A stretch of 64,000 nucleotides of DNA from CAG-1782 sp964418255 (GTDB lineage Bacteria > Bacillota > Clostridia > Christensenellales > DTU072), in NCBI GenBank assembly GCA_964418255.1, contig CAYQKV010000004.1, forward strand, positions 62,001-126,000. The letters are read 5' to 3'. Within the stretch, counting starts at the first letter, position 1. Each line of letters starts with the position of its first letter. Shown here piece by piece: positions 14,501 through 26,500 of this stretch. The translations under genes were made by a program, and so were the position numbers. Under the pieces are notes generated by a model. The model did no database searches and was not told the DNA's origin. It was given only the letters and a program-made list of their open reading frames with translations.

Positions 14501-17500
14501 CGGAATACGCAGGCGTTCTTTGCCCGAATATGTCCTCTGCGTAAATAAGCCATGTTCCTTCGTTTTCTTTTGTGTTTTCAATCGCCAATGACGTTTCGGG
14601 CATTGAAAATGTTTCTGTGCTTCCCGCTTTCTTAAAGTATATCGCAGAAAAATGATAATCGCTTGCAGAGTATCCGAAAGAGGTGTTTGTATAGCCCTTA
14701 TCCTCTGTTTTCGTTACAAGTCCGTTAAGCGCAAACGTAGGCGCGCCGAGATCGAGAATAACCTTTCTTTCTTCCGAGAATAAACCGTTCTTATCAACGG
14801 CATAAAACAAGTAAGTTCCTTCGTATTCGAGCGTTGCTTCTGCGGTAAACGTCGTTTGAGAACACAAAGAGAAATCCTCGTCACGCTCGTGTTTATAATA
14901 GAGTTTATCGGGAAAAACATCGTCTATCCTTACGGTAAACGCTGTATTTGTATAGCCTTTCTTTGCTTCGTCTGCGTCGGTATCGAATATTACAACCTTC
15001 GGCGCGGTAAAGTCTACGGTAAACGTAACGGTTTCGGAAACATAACCGTTCGTATCGACGGCATACACGCGCCAATTTCCCTCGTTTTCCGTTTTTACGG
15101 TTATCGTAAAGTCTGTTCCGTAATCTATGTAATCCGCTTCGTTTCGGCTTATATAAAGTGTATAATCGGCAATATCGAAAGCGCATATCTTGACTTCTCC
15201 GTAAGAATTTTTTCCTTGTGTTATCTCGCTTTCTTCTCCGTCTACGGATTTCCCGACGACGGAAATTATCGGCGAGGATAAATCTACCGTAAAGGATTTC
15301 TCCGTGACGTTCCCTGCTTTATCGTAAACCGTAAGTATGTAAGTACGCTCTTCGAGTTCATCGGTGACAAAAGAGGAAACAAATATCCGCTCCCCGTCGA
15401 GATAAACGCCGTCGGGATTGCTTTCCTCTATGTCGATGAATACCGTTTCTCCCGTCAAATAATATTCTTTAACATCGAACACAGGCGCAGTACGGTCTAC
15501 GATGAACGATACCGTCGTTTTATTTTGAGCTTTGTCGCTAACGACGATAAAGTGTTCTCTTTCATCGAGCAACAAGCATTCCCAACTTCGTTTATCGGTA
15601 ACTTCGTTATCGAAAAGGACGTAATCTAAATTCTCGTCGGAAACGGTAATCGAAATTAAGTCCGTAGCTTTTGCATAAACTATGCCGTCCGTCTTTTGGC
15701 TGTTCTTGTTTAGTTCTACTGTCGGATTTAACGTATCGACGATAAAAGTCTTTGTCGTGACGTTACCCGCTTTATCGGTTACGGAAAGCGTATGCAGTCC
15801 TTCGCCGAGTTCTTCCGCCGTCCATTGCCGTAGGAATGTTTCGGCTTCGTCAAGAAGAACGCAGTCAAGCGTTTCTTCGGATACGTCGAGCGAAACGGTT
15901 TCTCCTGCAATATAATATTCCTGCAAGGTAAACTCCGGAGCGCCTTTATGAACGATGAAGGAAACGGTAGTGACGTTGCCGGCTTTGTCGTATGCCGTAA
16001 CAATGTGTTCTCCGTCCGATAAACTTGAACCCGTCCAACTGTATACTATCGTATCCACGCCGTTAAACAACACTCTTTCGAGGTTTACGTCTTCCACGAC
16101 AACAGAAACGGTATCAAAAGAAGATATATACGCGCCTTCGGACTCAATATCTGCCATATTGCGTCGAAGCGTTACGGACGGCGCAGTCTTGTCTACGGTA
16201 AATTCCGTTGAGACGGTGTTCCCTGCTTTGTCTACCGCTATGACAGTATATTTTCCGTCTTCGAGAGTAGAAACTATGACGGTATAATCCGTAACGATAT
16301 TCCCGTTTATCGTTACAGTATCGAGATAACTTTCTGTGACATGGATTAGGAAAACGACGTCGGCGGTAAAAAACGACGTATCAAGCGGCTTGCCGTCATT
16401 CGTCAAAGAGATAACGGGATATGTTTTATCGATGATGAAAGTTTGAGCCGTTGAATTGCCGGCAAAATCCACCGCTTTTACAACGTGTTCTCCTTCCGAA
16501 AGGTTCGCGCATTGCCAGGAAGTAAGTTCCGTCGTCATGCCGTCCAATTCGACGTAACGCAGATTATTTTCCGTGATTTTCAAAGAAACCGTGTCTGCGC
16601 TGCGGTAAAACTCGTTTAAATAAAACTCCGGAGCAATTTTATCCACGACGAAAGATACCGTCATGCTGTTCCCTGCGAGGTCAACGATTTTTACGGTATG
16701 AATTCCGTCCGAAAGGTTATCCGATAAAATAATTTCTTCTTGCGTTATCGCGCCGTCAAGCTCTATATATTCGACGTTTTCTTCGAGAGGTTGTAAATAA
16801 ACGTTTTTCCCGACCGAATAGTATTCCGCTAAATAAAGAATCGGCGCAGTTTTATCGACGATAAACGTTTTTTTCGTCGTATTCCCTGCTTTATCATACG
16901 CTACGACGGTGTGAACCCCGTCTTCGAGCGTCGCCGCTTGTATGTTCGTACTTTCAACAAAATCTTCGTCAAGCGTTATGTAATCGAAATTCATGTCCGA
17001 AACGCGGATACGCACAATTCCCGAGGCATTGTAAAAAGCGTTGAGCGTGAACTCCGGCGCTGTCTTATCGACGGTAAATAACTTCGAGGTGCCGTTTCCT
17101 GCTTTATCGTAAGCTATAACGGTATACTTCCCCTCTTGCATTTCGGACGCCGGCATATTCAATCCGTTTACCTCTTCACCGTTTAACGTAATTCGTAATA
17201 GGTAGTCTTCTTCAACTTGGAGCTCAACTGTATCGGAAGCGTTGTAAAACTCATTTATAAATAATACCGGTGCAGTACGGTCGACAATAAAGCTACATTC
17301 GGTAGCGTTACCTGCTTTATCTGTTACTATGATAACGTGCGTTCCCTCTGATAAATTGTCCGTTCTCCAATTTCGGGTAGCTCCTTGCTCTGTTCTATCA
17401 AGCGTTACGGAATCAAGATTAGCTTCGATAACAGAAATGCTTACCGTCTGCCCACCTTTGTAAAACTCGTTTACGGTGAAAACCGGAGCGGTTTTATCTA

Positions 17501-20500
17501 CTATAAATGCTTTCTTTGTGTTATTTCCTGCTTTGTCATAAGCTACAACAGTATGAACTCCTTCTTCAAGTTCCGAAACGGTAAAGGCATGCGAGTTCGT
17601 AGCCGTGCCGTCAAATGTGATATAATCGAAATTGATTTCGCTAATCGAGAGAGTTATCGTTTCCGCTGCGTTATAGAAAGCGTTGACGCTGAACTGCGGA
17701 GCGGTTTTGTCGACGTAAAAACTTTTCTCGGTGTAATTTCCCGCTTTATCTGTCACTACGATAACATGAGTTCCTTCGGAAAGATTGTCCGTTCTCCAAT
17801 TCCGCGTCGAGCTTTGTTCCGTTTTATCGAGCGTGACAGCACCCAGGTTAGGTTCGGTGATTGAAATAGTTACCGTCTGCTCGCCTTTGTAAAAATCGTT
17901 TACAGTGAAAACAGGAGCGGTTTTGTCTACGATAAATGTTTTTCTGGTGTTGTTTCCTGCCTTATCGAACGCTATAATCGTATGCAACCCTTCTTCAAGT
18001 TCGGCACTATCGAATGTATTCACTTCCGTGACGTCGCCGTTAAGCGTAACGTAATCAAGATTGATTTCGTTAACTTCAATCTTTACCGTGTCTTCTGCGC
18101 AAAGATATTCCTTCGATATAATGAGCTCGGGCGCGACTTTATCAACGACAAACGAACGCGACGTTCTGTTCCCGGCAAAATCAACGGCGACAACGGAATG
18201 TATTCCGTCTTCAAGCGATGACGCGAGATATGAAGTCTGCTCCGTTACTTCGTCATCGAGCGTAAAGTAAGAAAGGTTGCTTTCGTTTATGCGGATACGA
18301 ACGGTCTGCGTCGCATTGTAAAACTCGTCAAGAGTAAAATCCGGCACCGTTTTATCGACAATAAACGATTTTGACGTACTGTTCCCGGCTTTATCGTATG
18401 CAATGAACGTATGCGTCCCGTCTTCGAGCATAGAAGCGACAAAGGAACGTTCCGTCGTAACCGTTCCGTCGAGCGTAACATAATCGAAATTGACTTCGCT
18501 AATCGAGAGAGTTATCGTTTCCGTTGCGTTATAGAAAGCGTTGACGCTGAACTGCGGAGCGGTTTTGTCGACGTAAAAACTTTTCTCGTAGTAATTTCCC
18601 GCTTTATCTGTCACTACGATAACATGAGTTCCTTCGGAAAGCGCATTCGTATTCCAACTCCGCGCACTTCCCTGCTCTGTGCCGTCGAGCGTAACCGTAG
18701 CAAGGTTCACTTCCGTTATTGAGATACTAACCGTTTGTCCGACTTTATAAAACGCTTCTATATCAAACTCCGGCACCGTTTTATCAACTACAAATGTCTT
18801 CCTTGTGCTATTCCCGGCTTTATCGTAAACGATAACCGTATAAGTTCCTTCTTCGAAATCGGATATAATAAAAGTTTGCGCTCCCGTAATATCACCGTTA
18901 AGCGTAACGTAATCAAGATTGATTTCGTTAACTTCAATCTTTACCGTGTCTTCTGCGCAAAGATATTCCTTCGATATAATGAGCTCGGGCGCGACTTTAT
19001 CCACGACAAACGAACGAGACGTTCTGTTCCCGGCAAAATCAACGGCAACAACGGTATGTATTCCGTCTTCAAGCGACGACGCGAGATATGAAGTCTGCTC
19101 TGTTACTTCGTCATCAAACATAACGTAGTTTAGATTGCTTTCATTTATTCGAATTCTAATGGTCTGCGTCGCATTATAAAAGGCGTCAAGAGTAAAATCC
19201 GGCGCAGTTTTGTCAACGACGAATGATACCGTCGTACTGTTCTCTGCGAGGTCATAAATTGTAAGTACATAAGTACGCTCGTCAAGGTCGTCCGTGTTCC
19301 ACGTCCTCGAATTGCCTTCATAAATGACAGTCGAACCATACCTTAACGTAACATAAGCAAAGTTCGTATCACTATCTTGCGAAATCACTATCGTTTCGCC
19401 TATTCCATAATAGGCTTCAAGAAAAACTTGCGGCACCGTTTTATCAACGTTAAAAATCACCGTTGTGCTGTTTCCTGCGAAATCATGCGCCGTAACAATA
19501 TGCTCTCCCTCATACAATTCGGAAGCAAGCCAACTGTTTTTTTCACTTGCGACACCGTCAAGCTCTATTCGCAATAAATTTGCGTCTTCCACTATTAAGG
19601 AAACAGTCGTATTTTCTCGGTAAAACGCACCGGTTTCAACGGAGCTGCCGTTCTTACGCAATATAATATCCGGAGCCGTTTTGTCAACAACGAAAGATAC
19701 CGTCGTACTATTGCCGGCAAAATCCAATGCAACAACGGTATGCGCCCCGTCTTCGAATAAAGCCGCAGTAAATTTCCTTTGTGTTGTATCCTTTCCGTCA
19801 AAGGTAACAGTACCGAGATTTGATTCGGTGATTTCGATTGAAACGACGTCTGCTTCTGCGGCATAAAAAATACCGCTCTGCATAACGTTTCCGTTTTTCT
19901 TCGTCACAATACCGGGAACGAAAGTATCTACACAGAAAGTCTGCGTCGTTGCGTTCCCCGCCTTGTCGTACGCTATAACGGTATGCGTTCCGTCCGGCAG
20001 TTCGGAACCCAACCACGACGTAGCTGCGGTCGTTGCCCCGTCAAGAGTTATTCTGTCAAGATTATCCTCAACAACACTCAATAGTATAACTTCGTTTGCC
20101 TTGTAATAGTCTTTGGTCGTGAATTGCGGAGCAGTGCGGTCCAATACGAATGACCGCGACGTTGCGTTCCCCGCTTTATCGCACACGGTAACGATGTGCG
20201 TTCCCTCTTCGACGTCTGAAAGTGACACAGCGTTGCTTAATATCCTTTCGCCGTCGAACGCGATATAATCGAGATTTGCTTCTATAATTGAAAGAGATAT
20301 ATCTCGCTCCCCGTTATAAAAACCTTCAAGAGTAAATGACGGTGCCGTTCTGTCTACATAGAATTTAACCGTTGCACAGTTTCCAGCCTTGTCATATACG
20401 ACAAAAGTATGTCCGTATTCTGAAAGCGCGGCGGCAGAATATTGCGTAGTTGTCGTAACTTCGCCGTCAAGCTCGGTACGATCAATGTTCATATCGGAAA

Positions 20501-23500
20501 AAGTAAAAGAAAGATTGTCTTTCTCGCTCACATAAACGTATTCCATTACAACAGAGCCGTTTACCTTAAACGTAAGGGACGGAGGCGTACGGTCTATTGA
20601 AAACACAAGAGTAGTTTCGTTGCTTGCCTTGTCATAGACAACAACTGTGTGCGTACCCTCTACAAGGTCGTCCGCTTCCCAAGTCTGTGTCCACTGATAA
20701 TTTTCAAGCTCCGTCAAGTCCGAAACTTTCACGCCGTCAAGCGTTAAATAGTCAAATTGGGCGTCGGAAATTACGACTTCGATGTCGTCGCCTGCGGCAA
20801 GAAATACACCGCTACTCGCACTTGCGCCGTTTTTCCTGAAACTTAATAACGGTTGCGCTGTCTTAAAATAAAAACTTGCGCTTGTTTGATTTTTCGCCTT
20901 GTCATATACAACAATGGTATGCGCCCCTTCGGAAAGCGTCGTTGCGTCCCAACTTCGCGCCGCTACCGTTACGTCATCAAGCGTTACAAAATCAAGATAT
21001 TCTTCTTCAACAACAAGACTAATAGTTTCGTTTGCCGCATAAAATTCTTTTAGATTGAATATCGGCGCCGTCTTGTCAACTATAAAAGTTTTGCTCTTTT
21101 CATTCCCTGCAAAATCTGATACAACAACCGTATGTACACCGTCATCAAGAGTAGACGCGGCTACGTTGTAGTTGGTGATAATATCGCCGTCAAGCATAAC
21201 ATAGTTTAGATTTTTTTCGGTAATCGTGAGTTTTATCGTCTCCGAAGCGTTATAAAAAGCGTTAAAACTGAATTCCGGCGCAGTTTTATCGACAATGAAA
21301 GATTTTTTCGTGCTGTTTCCGGCAAAGTCCACCGCCGTAACTTCATACTCTCCGTCATTGAAATTATTGATATAAAATTGTGTTATAGTGGTTGTCCCTA
21401 TCGTCGATACGAAAACGTAGTCTAAATTAGTCTCCGTTATTTTTAAGACAAGCGTCTGTCCGGCTTTGTAGTAAGAATTTATTGTAAAATCGGGTGCCAC
21501 TTTATCGACGATAAACGATTTTGACGTACTGTTCCCGGCTTTATCGTATGCAATGAACGTATGCGTCCCGTCTTCGAGCATAGAAGCGACAAAGGAACGT
21601 TCCGTCGTAACCGTTCCGTCGAGCGTAACATAATCGAAATTGACTTCGCTAATCGAGAGAGTTATCGTTTCCGTTGCGTTATAGAAAGCGTTGACGCTGA
21701 ACTGCGGAGCGGTTTTGTCGACGTAAAAACTTTTCTCGTAGTAATTTCCCGCTTTATCTGTCACTACGATAACATGAGTTCCTTCGGAAAGCGCATTCGT
21801 ATTCCAACTCCGCGCACTTCCCTGCTCTGTGCCGTCGAGCGTAACCGTAGCAAGGTTCACTTCCGTTATTGAGATACTAACCGTTTGTCCGGCTTTATAA
21901 AACGCGTCCACGGAAAATACCGGCGCAGTTTTATCGACGATAAACGTCTTCTTTGTGTTATTGCCGGCTTTATCGTAAGCAATAACGGTATGCGTTCCGT
22001 CGTTTAGTTCGACAACATTAAACGAGTTCCTTTCCGTAGCTTCATCATCAAACGTTATATAATCAAAATTCAGTTCGGTTATCGAAATCGTTACCGTTTC
22101 CGACGCATTGTAATAGTCCTTTACTGAAAATATAGGCGCAGTACGGTCGACAGTAAATGACGCACTCTTTTGATTCCCTGCGAGGTCGTAAACCGTAAGT
22201 ACATAAGTACATTCGGTTAAATCGGCAGACGTGTTCCAAGTCCGTTGCGCCCCGGAATACACCGTATTGCTTCCCGTTGTCAACGTGACATAAGCAAAAT
22301 TTGTTTCCGTAATTACAGGATTGACTATTTGTCCCCCTTTGTAATAAGCGCTCAACGCTACGGAAGGAGCCGTTTTATCGACATAGAAACTTTTCTCGGT
22401 ATAATTCCCTGCTTTGTCGCTAGCTCTGATAATGTGGATTCCTTCGGAAAGCGCGTTTGTATTCCAACTTCGCGCCGTTCCCTGCACCGTACCGTCGAGC
22501 GTAACTGTGTCAAGGTTCAATTCCGTTATTGAGATATTAACAGTTTGCCCGGCGTTATAAAAGGCATTGACGCTGAATTCCGGCACCACCTTATCAACTA
22601 TAAACGTCTTTGTCGTACTGTTCCCTGCAAGATCGGTTACAATAATGGTATGTGCTCCATTGGTAAGATTATTGCTATTCCATTTTCTTGTTTCCCCTTG
22701 CACCGTACCGTCAAGCGTAACCGTATTGAGGTTTATTTCCGTAACTGAAATACTGACTGTTTGATTTGCTTTATAGAACGCGTCAACGGAAAATATCGGC
22801 AACGTCTTGTCTACGATAAACATTTTTGACGTACTGTTCCCGGCGAAATCCGTTACGACAATATTATGCGTCCCTTCGGCAAGTCCCGAAATAGGAATAG
22901 TCGCTTTTTTATTGACGACAGCAAGATTATTACCGTCATACATCGCTTTTGAAAAATTCAATTCATTGATAGCAATCGTCACACTCTCCGAAGCATTGTA
23001 ATATGCTTTTACGGAAAATGCCGGTGCGGTACGGTCGACAGTAAATGAAGTGCTCTTTTGGTTCCCAGCGAGGTCGTAAACCGTAAGTACATAAGTACAT
23101 TCGTTTAAATCCGTAGAAGTATTCCAGGTCTGTTGCGCACCTGAATAAACCGTATTATTGTTTATAGTCAGCGTAATATGAGAAAAATTTGTCTCCGTAA
23201 TAACGGGATTAACGGTCTGTCCGCCTTTATAATAAGAGTTAACCGCAACAGAAGGAAGCGTTTTATCTACTATAAATGAACGCGACGTACTGTTTCCTGC
23301 TTTATCATAGGCGATAATGGTATGTGTTCCGTCATCAAGGAAAGAAACGGCGAACTCTCTTTCCGTCGTAGGAGAACCGTCAAGCGTAACCGTATCAAGA
23401 TTTATTTCGGTAATTACAAGCGATACCGTCTCCGAAGCGTTATAGAACGCATTAAGACTGAACTCCGGCGCAATTTTGTCGACCACAAAAGACTTTTGCG

Positions 23501-26500
23501 TATAATTCCCTGCAAGGTCATTTACAACGAGCGTATGTGTGCCATTGGTAAAATTATCACTTTTCCAACTCCTTTTTGCTCCCTGCTCAATACCGTCAAG
23601 ATATACGCTATTCAAATTCGTTTCTGTAATTGAAAGACTTATCGTCTGCCCTGCTTTATAATACGGATTGACGGAAAATATAGGCGCCGTTTTATCAACG
23701 ATAAATGTCTTTCTTGTGTTATTCCTTGCTTTGTCATAAACTACGACAGTATGAGTTCCTTCTTCAAGTTCCGAAACGACGAAGGCACGCGAATGCGTAA
23801 CTGTTCCGTCGAGCGTTACGGTATCAAGATTGACTTCGGTAATCGAGAGCGTTACCGTCTCCGACGCGTTATAGAACGCATTGAGACCGAACTCCGGCGC
23901 AATTTTATCGACAATAAACGTCTTTGCCGTGATATTCTCTGCTTTGTCGCGAACTACAATTTGGTGTTCCCCTTCGGATAAATTATTGCTGTTCCAACTT
24001 CTTACTGCTCCCTGCTCCGCGCCGTCAAGCATTACGTTCTTTAAGTTTTTTTCCGCAATCGAGATTGTCACTGTTTCCGAGGCGTTATAGTATTCATTAA
24101 CGTTAAACTCCGGCGCGGTTTTGTCTACGATAAAGCTTTTTTTCGTACTGTTTCCCGCTTTATCGTAAGCGATAACGGTATGCGTTCCGTCGCTAAGATT
24201 GCTTGTAACAATACTTGCTTTTTTATTTACGACGGAAAGAGTCTTACCGTCATATGTTACTGTATCGAGGTGTGTTTCCGTAATTTCGATTAGAACCGTC
24301 TCAGAAGCATTGTAATAGTCGTTTACCGTGAACGCAGGTGCAGTACGGTCTATTGTAAAATTTACGCTCCGACTGTTTCCCGCTTTATCGTAAACCGTAA
24401 GTACATAAGTACATTCGTTTAAATCCATAGATGTATTCCAAGTCTGTTGCGCACCCGAATAAACCGTATTATTGCTCGTACTTAACGTAATATGAGAAAA
24501 GTTTGTCTCCGTAATTACGGGATTAACGGTTTGTCCTGCTTTGTAAAACTCATTCAAAGAGACCGCCGGCGCGGTCGTATCCAATGTGACGGCGGATATA
24601 GCCGTCACGTTCCCCGCCTTATCGTATGCACGAAAAGAATATTTACCGTCTCCTGAGGATTTCAGTATCGTTATGCTTGTTTTTGTCACGCTAATCCAAT
24701 CGGAAGAACCTGGCTTTTGATATTCTATATGTGAAAAGCCGGAAAGACCGTCGCTTGCTTGAAAGCTGAATTCCCCTTTTGCATATCCGTTCGTAACGTT
24801 GATGAGCGACGAGGTAGGCTCTGTGAAGTCCACAATAAAAATTTTTTCCGTATAATTCCCCGCTTGGTCGGTAACCCTTATCTTAAAATCTCCCTCTTCG
24901 TAAAAATAGTAAATCGAAGACGACAAACAGTAATCCCCTAAATTGCTTTCAATATAACTTCGCGCTCGCTCTTCCGAAAAGAATACATACTTCTCCCCTA
25001 TGCTCGTCGTATAGAGCCAATAGTCGGCGCCTGTGGATGAATATTTTGTCTCGCTCTCTATAATCGTTCCTTGCGTAGCCGTCGTCCAGTTGTTTTTTTT
25101 CGCTATTCTTTTTTCCTCTAAGTTTCGAATATAGGTATGCGCTTCGTAAATTGTATAAAAAATATGCTCGTTTGAATAAAGTTTCATGGAATAATTTAAT
25201 TCGCGTTTATCAAAATATATCGTTTTCTGTTGATAGTTGTCCCACCGTGCCAATTGTAAATAATCGCTACCGATTTTTTGATAAAAAGTATATGTCACGT
25301 TACAGGTATCTTCGGCGGCAAAATAAACCAAATCATTGATTTTGGCACCGTCTACGAAACTTTCGCCGGACTTTTTATAACCTTCAACTATCGGGTTGAC
25401 TTTATCGATAATGAAACTCGTTTTTTGAATGTGTCCTACAATATCCTCTACCGATATTTCATATATACCGTCTTCCGAAAACGTCGTTCCCGACGAAAAA
25501 GGCACCGCATTTTCGCCATTAACCGTATAGACAGCCGATTTTAAGTTGTCATCAGTAAACAAAACCGTAACGTCTTGATTACCGTATATTCCGTTTGTAA
25601 GTCCGTTTGCGGAAATTATCGGCACTGTTTTATCTACAAAGAATGTTCTTTCCGTATAATTCCCCGCAATGTCGGTTACTCTTACGGTATAACTCCCGTC
25701 ATCCGAAAATGTCGTTCCGGAAGCAAACGAAGCAGTCGTCCCGTTAAGCGTATATTCTGCCGACCAAAGATTAAGGTCGGAATAGGTAACGGAGACATTT
25801 TGATTGGAATAAATTCCGTTGGTTAAACCGCTTACTTTTATGGAAGGAACTATGGTATCTAAATTCACAAAATAATGAGCGCTTTCATTGTCTAAAACGT
25901 CTATCGCATAAAACTCGTAAAGGCCGTTTTGAGACGTAGCGTTAATTGTTATCGAAGAATCATTATGTGACGTAAAGAGCGTATTATCGCCAACTTTGTA
26001 GTTAATTTTTTGAACTCCCGACCAATTATCGCTTGCATAAACTGTAAAAGCCTTATTTATGTAACCGTAATTCGCAATTTCGCAAGATAATGTAGGCGCA
26101 GAAATATCTCTGTCAATATTTAATATACTTTGACTTGATTTTTTCTGATAACTATTATTAGTAGTAGAATTGTATTGACCATTTACCCACGCGTCGTCGC
26201 TTACGTTTTTGTCGTCCCTGAAATAATTAGTGATAACCCTAAGACTAAAACTGCCCGTTTGTCCTTCGAAAGATAAAGAAAATGACCCAGAATCGTATAC
26301 AACGTTACTATTTATAGGCTTATCATTATAGTAAGCTTGATAAAATTTTTTTGAAGAAACCACGCTGTTATTTGAATTTACAAGCTGAAAAATTACCCAT
26401 CCGGCCATATCGTGATTATGTGCGGAAAGTCCTGTACCCGTGTTATGTGTACCTCTGTCAAATTGTATGAATAAGTCCGTACCTTTGGTGTAATATTTCC

